The position numbers were made by a program, and so were the translations under genes. The notes below the pieces were generated by a model. It was given only the letters and a program-made list of their open reading frames with translations, was not told where the DNA came from and did not search any database. Shown piece after piece: positions 46,601 to 58,111 of a DNA stretch of 64,000 nucleotides (positions are counted from its first letter, which is position 1; each line of letters starts with the position of its first letter). Source of the stretch: Steromphala cineraria. Taxonomy: Eukaryota; Mollusca; Gastropoda; Trochida; Trochidae. The stretch covers positions 58,975,227 to 59,039,226 of the forward strand of contig OU744732.1 in assembly GCA_916613615.1 (NCBI GenBank), in the 5' to 3' direction.

Positions 46601-48540
46601 AATCCTATATCTATTCTACTAAGTGTCGTTCGAAATAAATATAAAGCCTATCTCGATCTGGACTGATAATATTAAATATTGCGACGTTATGAAATAGATA
46701 CACATTAAGAACATGATAATCTAATTACATCGAAATTATGATTAAGTTGTTTATGACATGTACAACTAAATGTGGATTTAATTTTATAGGACAATCATAA
46801 TTATTGATTAAAGATAGCATATTACCCAAGAGTAATAGTTTTAGGAGTTCATAACTATATTATTTTGTTTATAGATAATTGAATTCATTCTGTTTGTTAA
46901 ATCAACAGACTCTTTGTTCATAGAAGTGTCTAAAATACATTAGACCGTATTATTTTTTACTTATGTTTACTCATTATTGTATTCAGCTTTATTTTAAACT
47001 CACACTGTCATGATTCCAAATGATATAGTAAAATATAAATCTCACTAAAATCAGCCAAAACATATCAGTCAAACCTCGCTGTTGTTGTTTGCAAACCAAT
47101 TACACGAACAGAGGATATTATATAGTTAGCGGGGGTTTTCAGACACCCTAACATCCTGTATTACGCGCCATTTGAGGTAAGAATTGTTTAATTCAAATTA
47201 AAGATAGCAATATGGGCAGTTCATTGAATATACCAGGGGTGAAGTTTTGTAAACGCATTTATTTTAATTCACTCGAGAAAATCCTTCAAAACTATTTGAA
47301 TGCTTTAGACTTGTCTTATTTGTTCCTTATGTATGTTGATATAATTAATATTGTCATACAGTCCATACATGGACTATGTTATAAAAAAATTAGGACAAAT
47401 TGATTTTCCACACAATGTCACTCTTTTCCGTTTGATCATGCAAAAATTCTAAAAGGTGCACAGAAGCCACTAGCATTCGAAAATTAACTAAAGAATTGTC
47501 ATGTTACACATAGACATTAGGCTATCCTTTTTCAGTTATGCTGCAGCTGTTTAATTGGCATCTTAACGAAAATGTACTTGATATTTGCGGTATAGTACAC
47601 TACCATGGAAACATAGTAATCCGTTGGGGTCACACACATTTTTTAATATTGTTTGTGTTATTTCATGGATGAACAATCTGTTTCTATTAATTGATCAACC
47701 GGGACATGTGTAAAAAATATTCAGTAACAATCATTGACATGTTCAACTATTTCTAAGTCAGAGATTGTGTTTGTGAATTACGCTTCCCCACATCTCACTA
47801 AAACATCAAGTTTGTTTTGACATAGACATGTTCGTTGGTGTTCCAATATGTTTACTTTAAACCATTTATGCATACAGTCATGTTACAATATGAACAAAAA
47901 AAATTCAAGATTCGAAGTAATCAACTATTAAATTCCAAAATGAATGGTAACCCAAAACGATAATTCACACTAGAAATATGTACATGTGATGCACTGTAAT
48001 GTCCATAGCCCCAATATGTAATCCGAAATAACCCTACACCCGCCCCGATACTTCTTTCGTTGAATTTAAATTGTTTCCATAGAAGCACCAGAAAAAAGAT
48101 CAGAATAACCAAAGAAGCAAAAGACACCACTCCTCTTCTCGATTTCACCACATACTTAGCTAAGTGAAAAAATATTGGACAATTTTTAGCTTTAACTTGG
48201 AAAGAGACCCTACCCCCTATATGCATTAAGTTCAAATTGTTTTCCATGGATACCGACAAACAAAATCAGAATAACCAAAATAGCAAAAGGCACCTCACAA
48301 TCATTAGGTCTAACAACATACATGTAGTTTCCTAAAATAATATTCGGGCGCATTTTGCAAATGGTTTCGATCTTAGACTCCGACAATCTAGTTATATTTA
48401 CGTCCCACAAGCCATGCATTGAATCACCTGCATTACATTTACTTTAGTTGCAGAAACGTCCGTTTCTTAGTGTGTAGATGTAAAAATTACAATTTCACTT
48501 GATCATTTCAATACAATGGCTATAATGTGTTTCCTTTTAG
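46601..48540 (+). other. Gene B intron 1, remainder
   Basis: AT-rich and without further exons that I can support. 48010-48140 and 48200-48330 are an imperfect local duplication (shared AAAATCAGAATAACCAAA and AGCAAAAG). The minus-strand open frames at 47921 and 48210 arise from this duplicated sequence. Confidence 0.5.
48346..48480. repeat. Intronic repeat, copy 1, upstream of gene B exon 2
   Basis: TCGGGCGCATTTTGC, GATCTTAGAC-CCGACAATCTAG, CATTGAATCA and CAGAAACGTCCG reappear in the same order at 49377-49515, upstream of the next exon. Confidence 0.75.
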
Positions 48541-48672
48541 AATCCTCAGGATATGGCATGCAGTGCTTATCGACAGCAGATTGTTGCTGCAAGAATTGCA
48601 TCTGCTACCAAGGATCTTGTCAATGTGCTGTTGGGTACAGCTATCAACGTTCAAATGACAGCTGTGTCATGC
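48541..48672 (+). CDS. Gene B, exon 2: Cys-rich EB/EGF-like module
   Basis: The acceptor GTTTCCTTTTAG and a consensus donor GTGAGT bound a 132-base exon, phase 1 at both ends. This joins both neighbours in frame. The peptide holds 10 cysteines in 44 residues, with a CxxxxxCCCKNC core followed by a C-x4-C-x-C step and a late DSC (QCLSTADCCCKNCIC, QGSCQCAVGY). This resembles EB or EGF-like modules of secreted invertebrate proteins, but the cysteine pattern is not a textbook EGF. The good splice sites and shared phase with both neighbours make it the best-supported exon of this gene. Confidence 0.65.
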
Positions 48673-49196
48673 GTGAGTTTCTCTCTATCTTGATGTTTTT
48701 AGCACAATTATTGATATTGATCAAACGGGGAAAAACTTGAAACTTATTCGGATATTTTTACAATACTTTTGTAAATACAAGTGTGAAGGTGATAGATAAG
48801 AGATGAGTTAAAACACTGCTACAAAATGATCGTTTTGGTTTATGAATAATGTACATCATTTGTAGCTCATGAAAAGCAAGGATTTCAGGGAGAACATTTA
48901 TTTTTGCATTTTAAACAGATCGTCACTTTAAACCGAAAGTATTCATTCTAATATTCTCAGGTTACACGTGTGTGTATATACTTTCAAACATTAAAAGACA
49001 TGTGAGAATAATCACGTTAGCCTATAAAAATGCCAAAATTATTTGACAGAATATGTCAGTCATATGAAGTGAGCTTATACACTATGTACAGAGTTGAGGG
49101 TCCTGGATTATCGCAATTGGAAACCATCTAGTTAAAACTAGCTGTAACGTTTACGTCCCATAAGTCCTACATTACATCTAGCCACTTACCCACTCG

Positions 49197-49356
49197 GTCC
49201 GTGTCGAGCAGTGCAGAAACCAACCAATGAAACAAGGTCCGTGTCGAGCAGTGCAGAAACCAACCAATGAAACAAGGTCCGTGTCGAGCAGTGCAGAAAC
49301 CAACCAATGAAACAAGGTCCGTGTCGAGCAGTGCAGAAACCAACCAATGAAACAAG
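49197..49356. repeat. 40-bp tandem repeat, four identical units
   Basis: The unit GTGTCGAGCAGTGCAGAAAC then CAACCAATGAAACAAGGTCC begins at 49201, 49241, 49281 and 49321. The units are identical to the base, apart from the last few bases of the final unit. It lies in gene B intron 2. The minus-strand open frames across it are artefacts. Confidence 0.95.
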
Positions 49357-49376
49357 AACCGGTTCAGCTCTTAGAA

Positions 49377-49515
49377 TCGGGCGCATTTTGCGAATGATTT
49401 AGATCTTAGACACCGACAATCTAGTAACTAGCTGTTATGTCTACTTCACATAAGTCATACATTGAATCATTTACATTACATTTTCATAAGTCGCAGAAAC
49501 GTCCGATGCTTAGTG
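49377..49515. repeat. Intronic repeat, copy 2, upstream of gene B exon 3
   Basis: This matches 48346-48480 in order and orientation. The distance to the following exon is longer than in copy 1, about 120 bases against about 60. Confidence 0.75.
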
Positions 49516-49636
49516 TGATATTAATTGATTTCCGCGCATGTGAGACGTAAGAATTACCTTTAGTTTTAATTAGATTGGATTGGGAAAAACAATAACGATT
49601 CCTTAAACGATGTGATGAGTCTGTTTGTCTTTGTAG

Positions 49637-49902
49637 GATGCAGTGAATATGGAGATGGCCTTGCCATGTATCAAGGCTATGGAGTTATACAATGCAACGT
49701 GAGAAGCATTGGCAACATGTTGAACCTTAAAGCTTGTATGGAAGCATGTCGAGATGAAACCTCCTTTGTCTGCATCAATGCTGAGTACAGTGAGAGTCAT
49801 TCAATGTGTAACTTGTGCGACATTGCTTGGTTTGATCTTCCTGAAGATACACGAGAATATGATGTTGTTGGATGGATTCTTTTCCATAGAAATTGTGCTT
49901 AA
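49637..49902 (+). CDS. Gene B, last exon: PAN-like module
   Basis: The acceptor TTTGTCTTTGTAG leaves a phase-1 exon that runs for 87 codons to TAA. It carries C-x3-C-x7-C-x2-A-x-Y-x6-C (ACMEACRDETSFVC then INAEYSESHSMC), clearly related to the PAN core in the first exon, and a closing VVGWILFHRNC strand. The module also has an N-terminal cysteine (GCSEYGDGLAMYQG). The spliced protein would be PAN, Cys-rich module, PAN, probably secreted. A MITE starts 18 bases after the stop codon. The order of domains is read directly from frames and splice sites; the binding role is inferred from the family. Confidence 0.62.
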
Positions 49903-49920
49903 TGATTTCATAACAACAGT

Positions 49921-50231
49921 AAAGGGGCAGAAGCACGTATAAAGTGATGTCAGGAAAATGATGATAAATGGTTCCAATTGAAAGACAATGTATTTTAACT
50001 AAATTAAGTAGTAATTATATCAAATATATAATGTAAAGTTCAGCCATGCGATACCTTTTTTCCAACGTAAAATGAATAAAATGAGTTCACTCAAAATGGC
50101 CGCTAATTGACTTTATAGAAATTTGTGATTTGACTATGGATGATTGGTTTGTTTAATATGACACTATAAACATACCACATTTAGCGTTAACGTGCTATGC
50201 TCAGTGAAACATTTAAAGCTTACTGCCCCTT
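49921..50231 (-). mobile_element. TTAA-family MITE, copy 5 (gene B 3' flank)
   Basis: AAAGGGGCAGAAGCACG opens a reverse-oriented, decayed copy with AAGTGATGTCAGGAAAATG and GGTTCCAATTGAAAGACAAT. It ends in TACTGCCCCTTT. The flanking TTAA is not preserved. Confidence 0.8.
50075..50080 (+). promoter_or_regulatory. Candidate poly(A) signal of gene B, inside the MITE
   Basis: AATAAA lies about 175 bases after the gene B stop and within the MITE. It is the first canonical signal I saw after the stop. Confidence 0.35.
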
Positions 50232-50484
50232 TGAAGATACCTATTCACGTTTTCGTCGGGAACAAAAGTGATTTTACAAAGAGGAGACAAATCTTAAATG
50301 GGTAAATGTTGTTTACGCTTAAATGGTTAGATATGCTTTACACTTGGTAATTTCTTAATACTTCAGCCATATATGCATATCTATGAAACGCTTTAGGAGG
50401 AGCTAGAGGAGCTTCTATTACGGTTAAGTTAAATGGTTTCATGAATTACAAAAATAGCATTATTCAACAATAACCAAATGCAAT

Positions 50485-50557
50485 AAATGGAGATTATTAA
50501 CCGAGTATTATTATTAATATCATATAAAAGGAATAAGATGTATTATGCGAGCCTTGG
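50485..50557. repeat. Truncated GCGAGCC hairpin element
   Basis: GGAGATTATTAACCGAGTAT, TTAATATCATATAA and TGTATTATGCGAGCCTTGG match the left arm and centre of the 1.6-kb hairpin; the right arm is absent. Confidence 0.75.
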
Positions 50558-52027
50558 CCCCCTTACTGTTAAGCACGTTTTATCACAGAACTAATCTTGA
50601 AAACTTATATTTAAATTTTGAAATTGTTGATATCTTCTCTGAACACCCGTATTTAGATTTGCTTACGGCTTTAAAGCTTTTAGATACGTTATAACGTTTT
50701 CAAACTTCTATATATCAGATATCATCTTTTCGAGGCGTTATGTCATAGTTCAGCGGATGGTCAGCCTTATCGGCCAATTTTAGATCAACAGTATGAGTTA
50801 ATATCAATACCTATTTACCTAGATTTAGTTAGATTAAGCGCTCTGTCACAATGGTTGCCCAGCCTCGAAAATTATAGTTTCATCACTCTGTCTGCAGGTT
50901 TGCTTAATTTTTAGGACAAGTGATAAACAGAATACTAAACTGTCTTTCATTTAATACTATATTGTTATATTCGTGAATGATTTTGTAGCAAAATACCTTT
51001 CGCCCGTTTTATACAAAATCATTAACCTCTGTAATAAAAAGTAGTATTAGGAAGGTTGCTTAGTATCCTCTATAACGGAATAATTTCAAATGTGATCAAC
51101 CCATCTAATATTTCAAATAATTCAAAGGGAATTCCTTCATTTAGATATTCATTTTTAATTTTGTTTTAATCATGTTGTGGTGTACTTTTAATCCAGTATT
51201 TCCAAATTATTAATTGTCGAAAAGGAATAGGTAAGCTACTCTGAGAATGAAATAGATTAAATCTTTTCTGAAAATATTTTAAATCTAAAGAGTAGTTTAT
51301 TACCCAGACGATGAACGTTTGTTGACAACTCAAAATATAGATCATCAAATTATTTTCTTTTAATTAAAATGACTGATGTCTGAAACACAATCAGGGATTT
51401 CTAGATCTTCATGATGCGATTGTCTGGTATACTCAGTGTGTGTCCAACATGTCTGAAGTCATTTGAGACACTCAGATACACTTTTCAACATTAATTGTGT
51501 TCTGCATGTAACTTGCTCTATGTGTCCACTCATACAATAACGATATGATAGATGTATATATCTTGCATGCAAACTCGTACGCTAATATTCAATATAACTT
51601 CTCAATCAAATTTTTTAACAGAGACCACTACAAAAGATGGGAAAAGTCTTAGTTTTGCTAGACGAACATTCGCTTAATAGTGTCAAAAGCAGACATGCAA
51701 GCAGCTAAAGTATATTCAGAAAACCCAAAACTATGAAAAGCTGAAACTTTACTGGTTAAATCTACATGCACAGACGTGATCGGATAAATCTAAAAAGAAT
51801 CTGAAATTTCAAAGATCTAGCTGTTTAACTTCAGGAAGCTGAAATCCGTTAGGCTACAAAACATGGAATATAATACATATTCAAGCCTTACCAGATTTTT
51901 CTGGCTTTGGTAAGCTTTTCTTCCCTCAATTCGAGGTAACAACACCACACAAATTCATTAAACCAGACTTCACCCTATCTCCTCCAAAATATGGTTGTGT
52001 AGAACTAACTGTACATGGCAATGGCAT

Positions 52028-52084
52028 GATAATTACGAGTTAATTTCTCGTAATAACGAGATTTTTCTCGTAATAACGAGTTTT
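52028..52084. repeat. Palindromic CTCGTAATAACGAG repeat
   Basis: TTTCTCGTAATAACGAG and the same motif again form nested inverted repeats within about 55 bases. Confidence 0.8.
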
Positions 52085-52138
52085 TAAAGACAAAAAACAA
52101 ATTTCAAATGTGGTACCAATGGTCTTTCGTATAATATA

Positions 52139-52192
52139 ACAGAGGCTGTATCAACATTTCATGGCTTGCTATGCTCTGTGGGGAGAGAATGG
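52139..52192 (-). repeat. CATTCTCTC/GGCAGATC family right end
   Basis: AGAGGCTGTATCAACATTTC followed by ATGGCTTGCTATGCTCTGTG and GGGAGAGAATGG parallels 36004-36057, the right end of the fullest copy. Confidence 0.6.
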
Positions 52193-53799
52193 ATTTTAGA
52201 CGACAATTTCTAAGATATTTGATAACTGGACATCGTTTGGTTGCTTGATTTATATGATTTGATGCATGCTAAAAAACATACACATTTCACTTAGAAAATA
52301 ACCAATTTTTGTGTATTCTTTCTTTTTGCAAGAACACTTCACTCATGTTTCTTTAATTAGATAGTCAAGGAAAAAGTTTGCTCAAGCTGAACTAGTTTTA
52401 CAACGTATGTGACATTTTCAATTAGCTTACATGTATCACTGTGAACATACGAACAAGAAAAAACTTAAGATACCCATCTTTAGACAAAGAGAAATTAAAG
52501 GTCTATTTATGTTATTTCATTTCACGCATGTCTATGTATTACTCATTAACCCCTGGACATGCTTCACGGCTAAACGGCTGTACCATTGCGAACCTGCCTC
52601 TAGCGACACTGATTAGCGCTAAGCAGCGTTCATATGTCCCGGGACAGTTGGGAGTTGAATGGAAACTGTCTTGTCTTGTAAAGTACCATTGAGTTTTAAT
52701 TGTTTTATTGTTTCACGTTGATTAATCAGGGAAAAGGCAGATGTGGACAGTATACAGAGACGATACCTTGTAAGTTGCATCATGGATGTTTTTAGTTTCC
52801 CCTCGGTGAATCATCCAATTATGGTTTAACGACACATGCTTAAACATTCACTACTTAAAAATCTAGGATTATGCAAGTTCAGGTGTAGTTTTTGAAGTTA
52901 AAACTATTCAAATGATGATGCTATATAGTTATTTGGTTTTACAACAAACAACAGAAGTAAAGCAGTAGAATACATTGACTCTTTCGAATGATTTATCACA
53001 ATACCAACAGGATACAGGATATTTTCAACATTAATGTGATAGCAATGACATGCATTAGCAACTCTACATTCATCAAATAACAATAATAAATTGTGTATCA
53101 ACAGTTTAAATAACGTCATATTTCAATGTACCTTTTAATATGCATGGAAATGGTCTAATAAGATATAATTATGTGTCAGGAAAATGACTCCATGATCTCC
53201 ATTTCTTGTGACAACATCCTTGTCACAGCTAAAGAAAAGAGAAGAAGAAAATGAAGTGTTGATTTATGTATCATGCCCCAATTCAACAAGTAAATACATT
53301 ACAAATTAAATTATGAATTATGAATCAAACCAGTAAATGGCTTATGAGACACATATATTTTTAAAATAATATACAGATAACAATTTTAAATTTTGTATGG
53401 ACCATCTTTGATATCAACAATAGATACATAAATATACAACGCTTTATGTTATAAGTAATACGATATTATATTAATATATAAGTATAATATTATAGTTAAA
53501 ATAAAAGTTGTATAAATATCATAATTGTATTATGTAAATAGTACATGCAAAAAAATACAATACAATTTACTTCATTATCTACATTCAACCTAAAAATACT
53601 TTTTCTCCAAAGGTGTTTTCTTTACATATAGATAAAAGCATATTTTTTTTAATACAAACGGATGTTTCTTTCGGCTTCAATCATGATTATTGTTGACGCA
53701 AGTGTTTTCCGTTAGACATATCGTAAGGAATTATCCATTTTAATATTAAAGATAACATTAAGTCTATGACAATTCCTATAATGTTCCATATCTACCTTT

Positions 53800-54150
53800 T
53801 CCAATGATTGAGATGTCAATCTTTCGATATCTAAAATCCCTTCTATTGATAATGTCCTGGTTTGCTTCAAACCACCCCATAGATTTAGATTTTCAATAAA
53901 TAAGTCTCAGGCACTTGCGATATTGGAAACAGATGCTTTTCTTATTTCACAACCTCGACAGAGAGCAAATTTCTTTAATACTGTATCTGCTGCTGACGTA
54001 CAGCATCTCCAGACTCGACTCAATAGTAGTTCATTGCCAATATTAGATTTTACAATATTGGACCATATGTGAACAAATGATGAAAATGCATAAAAATAGA
54101 TTTCATCAGCGTTATGGTTTCCTTCCATCATTGGATATTTGTACAAATAA
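53800..54150. repeat. Dispersed repeat, matches 44480-44720
   Basis: It has the same block order as the 44-kb copy. It overlaps the 117-codon minus-strand frame at 53907-54260, which contains an SRVWRCC-like stretch but no recognised domain. The overlap with a repeat argues against a gene. Confidence 0.55.
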
Positions 54151-55705
54151 AATATACACTGTGCAAATATGAGCAGTGAATCGTACAAGAATAGTGTTGG
54201 TATTATGCTGAGCTGTGTCATTAAACAAAAGACTGTATTGTCAATATCAACATTATCCACAATCCATCAATTAATGTTCGAGACCATGGTGTGTGCCTTA
54301 TCAGTTTGTATTGGATCGTGAAATTGATGCATTTGATCATACGTTGCAAATTTTGCAAAGTGACAACATCTTGATATGCAGCAAATGGTTTTCTTCAACT
54401 ATGTAAGGTCGTTTATGATTCTTATAAAGATTCTTCTTCTTCCCTTATGTCCCCTTGATGTATTGTTATTACTAGTATCACCATAAGAAGAGTCGCTACC
54501 GTCATCATGATGATTGCGGAGTTAATATCCTTACTCTAAGGTAATATTTCTGGAAATCTGGATCACAAATATCTCTCATTTAGGATACTCGACAAACAGG
54601 GTTTTACAAATCAAATACTGAGATCCAATTTGTCTGTATTTTCGAGATGGCAGTAATTTAAGATGTAATCACCGTGGACGACACATTCACTGATAGCAAT
54701 TCTGTGATGTCCACAAGAGAATGTTAAAGTTCAAGGTATTCTTCACTCTATATTCACCACCAACTGTGGTTCAAAAACGTTATGAGTATGTCACACATGA
54801 AATGTGAAGGAGAATTTGTCAGCTTTTATAGGTAGATTAACTTTGATTGGCCTCACAATCTCTCTCAAAACACAAATATAGTTTATTATTGACTTTAAAG
54901 TCTTCTCTAAGCAGTGACCAAACATTTGACATTTCAAATCTTTAAAGTGACCTAACTGAGCATTAGCTATAATACTGTCTTCATTAATGTGATCTTAATA
55001 TAATCCTGCAGTAAAAGGTACAAGGCATATACTGAACACTAAAATAAACGCAAAAAAATATTTTATGTTGAAAATAATATTATCAAAATGATCATGGAAA
55101 AACACAATTCATTGCATTAACATCAGCCATCTCGCCATTTTATCTAAAGAGTATCAATCCACACAACAACATATGGCCACCTTGAAGACAACTATGGAAG
55201 ATTTAGTGAGAGCTGAAAAGCTGGCATGACCACAGTCGTAGACCTTATTTGGAAGAAGGGAAAAGGACTGTTGGCAGTGTAAATGGGATGTGTCAAATGA
55301 CCTGTAGAAAGGCCACCTCAAGCCTCGAACGTGTTCAAACGTATCTGTACTTATCCTACAAGTGTTCTTTGGGATGAGTTTTTTAAAAATAAAATATGAA
55401 AGAACCTACCAGGACATAGTGTTGATGTACTGATGATGCAAAATAGCTTTCTAACATGGCAGGTTAAGGACTGTTGAAATTGAAAAATGCAGTGGCGAAC
55501 AGGAAACGGAACAATTCTGGCTGGTCTGGTATTGTGATTGATTTTGATGAATGAAAAATTAAAAAGGACATTCGATTTGGTCTTAAAAGACAACATCGTC
55601 ACGGACATTTATGCAGTATAAGAAATCAGTACATACTTGCGTTTCGATCTATTAACGTCATCAACGTTGGTACGTTTAATCGGTGGTTCGGTCATATTGA
55701 CACAA
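54151..55705. other. No gene identified
   Basis: AT-rich; no repeats recognised and no supported coding frame. Confidence 0.45.
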
Positions 55706-56136
55706 TAAAAGGGGCAGTGGCACGTTTTTTGATAATTTTATATTTTGAATTTCTCACTGATATTTGTAAGAGAATGCTAAATGTATTATTTTGACAGTGT
55801 CAAAAATCTCATTACACAAGCCAATCATCAATAGTCAGAGGACAAAGTATGAAGATTCACATAAAATCCATTGGCGGCCATTTTTTGTGAACACCTTTAA
55901 TTCATTTTTTGTAAGAAATGGAATCGCATGGCTAACCTTTACGTTATTTATTTGAATTATTACTGCTCCATTTAGTTAAAATACATTGTCTTTCAATTGA
56001 AACCATTAATTTTCATTTTCTTCATACTTTGTTCTCTGACTATGGAAGATTGGCTTATGTAATGGGATTTTTGACACTATCATCAGTGAACATTTTTAAA
56101 TATAAAAATATCAAAAGTGTGCTACTGCCCCTTTAA
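55706..56136 (+). mobile_element. TTAA-family MITE, copy 6 (fold-back variant)
   Basis: The left end is normal (GGGGCAGTGGCACG). The usual right-end sequence is missing. From about 56020 the sequence is an inverted copy of the left end (TTCATACTTTGTTCTCTGAC, then ATTGGCTTATGTAATGGGAT), finishing in GTGCTACTGCCCCT and TTAA at 56133. The arms are about 110-140 bp, so the whole copy can fold back on itself. Confidence 0.85.
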
Positions 56137-58042
56137 ACTGTGCATATTGTATACCTGTTTTAGCATGAGTACAAGACTCCTGTAGTAAACTTAAAGGTAT
56201 ATCATAGATCAGACTTTTAATAAATATAACCGACAGAGCCAAAATACGTGAGCAACCGTTGCTTGAATCGATAGAGGAGCTAACGTTAACGCGAGTCTGT
56301 TTAGCATTGAAGTATATTCTACAACTAAGATTCCAAAACGGTATACGTTAAAAAATATCGTAATGCTGAAAGTTTTGATCATTCCAGTACTTATATGTTT
56401 ATTAATCATCTGGAAAATTTAATCTGCTGATTGATTACTTTTTATTATCAATCGTTTTATATAATTTATAAAAATAAGAAAAACTCAAATAGTTAACACA
56501 TGATGATAAGGTAATTGCTGCCTCTACTTATTCCAACTATCATTTTCTCATTTCATGAAAATACAACTGAATGTCCAGTGTAACAGATGTGGAATATAAA
56601 TCTCTTTATTATTTCTCAGCAGTGAAAAGTAAACAATACAACTATGTAACGCATTCAATCCACAAAATAGTTACGTTAATAGTCAAATCCTTGATAGTGG
56701 TGATGCTTCCCACATCCACTTTATGTCTTCACATAACTTTGAAAATGGTATTCAAAATAACATTAACATTCTTGTTAAGTTTCGTCTCATTTGAAATGTT
56801 TATATAACACATTTTGTTTGACAAACTGATGCAACATGATACAAAAGTGAATGTCAACAGTCAGTTTTTTCAACTAATATAATAAATGATATTGAAACCG
56901 CGACATTTACATAAACCCTGATTGTCTAGACATTCGTCCCTATAGGATGAGCCCATGTATGATCTGTCAACATGAAATAAGTCCATATCATTCGGTAATC
57001 TGATCAACACTAATGATAAAACCAGATTAAAGCGCTCGCCTGTTAGATTTGTGTAAGTATCCGAGTAACCATGAAGATTGTTATGATAACGAAAACAGTA
57101 GGTAACGAGCCAAATTTGTAGATATTGGACTCTAGTAAAATACAATAAAAAAGTTTGAACTTTTATAACAAGACTGTTAACTCTCTCAACAAAAGACACG
57201 CACGGGCATATAATTTTGAAGCATACATCCTATCTTTGACTTTGGGAAGAAGTATGAAAACGAAGTGCACATATCCCAAGTTGTTGACAGTGAATGGATA
57301 ACTTCACTTTATTATCTAATTTGATAAACAAAATCACGACTATATAATCAGGAGTCAAAAACATCAAAATGTTACAGAACTGACCTATAATGTTAATTAG
57401 ATATCTTTTTTGATACTTGGGACATTATAATGTCAAAAGACAAGTACATAAGGATGTTTCCATTGGTATCAAATACTCAGCAAAACGCATGTTTGCAAAA
57501 CAGTAATTGAAATTTTAAACTTTTATTGTTTGTGTGTCTATAGCCCTATAGAACAACTACAACAGTTTACCTCAAATAAAAAACATTTTGATATTTATCA
57601 ATTGCATGTTGATATTCCCTTTCGGAAATTTCATTTTAGGGATTGATTTAATCAATTTATCGTATCTAAGTGACTAGTTTGCAACATACACAACTATTTT
57701 GTGTCGTAAGAATGTAAGAATACAATAACGTATATTCAAAAGGTTCGCTTCAACTCAAATTTAATTCTTTTTTGAGAGAGGGTATAATACAACTATAGAA
57801 AACACGCATTTACTGGACCCAATATATCTTGTAGTAACAACAATTATTTTACATTTCATTTACTAAAAATACAGGCAAAGAAGAAAAAAGTTAAAGGTAA
57901 ATAATTAGATAGTTGAGGCAAGATATAATATGTAAATATATAGATAACTGCAAAATGAACGGACACACTATATCTTGTAGGATGAAATATCTACACTTGG
58001 CAGTCTTTCATATGTTTGGAACATATTCTGTCTGGTAAAGAA
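56137..58042. other. No gene supported
   Basis: A 109-codon minus-strand frame at 56870-57199 has a somewhat protein-like tail (YRDECLDNQGLCKC) but no recognised domain and no splice support. The rest is AT-rich. Confidence 0.4.
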
Positions 58043-58111
58043 TATAGCTCTAAATTATCCATTTAAAGCCTCACGGTACGCGTTCGACTTTAAATTAAAT
58101 TTAGAGCTATA
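58043..58111. repeat. Hairpin, about 24-bp arms
   Basis: TATAGCTCTAAATT on the left pairs with AATTTAGAGCTATA on the right, and ATTTAAAG with CTTTAAAT inside. The loop is GC-rich (CCTCACGGTACGCGTTCGA). Confidence 0.8.

Larger units (their letters stand above)
50558..53799. other. No gene identified
   Basis: AT-rich. Open frames at 51166, 52431, 52441 and 52904 have no recognised domain and overlap on different frames or strands. Confidence 0.45.

Noticed and set aside
49167..49386. Overlapping minus-strand frames with SLVGFCTARHG-type repeats
   Set aside because: They are translations of the 40-bp tandem repeat, which cycles through all frames; the sequence is intronic in gene B.
53907..54260. 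117-codon minus-strand frame as a gene
   Set aside because: It overlaps a dispersed repeat also found at 44480-44720, has no recognised domain and shows no splice support.
56870..57199. 109-codon minus-strand frame with a Cys-containing tail
   Set aside because: I could not match the cysteines to a module or find flanking splice sites; one short frame of this length is expected by chance in 64 kb.
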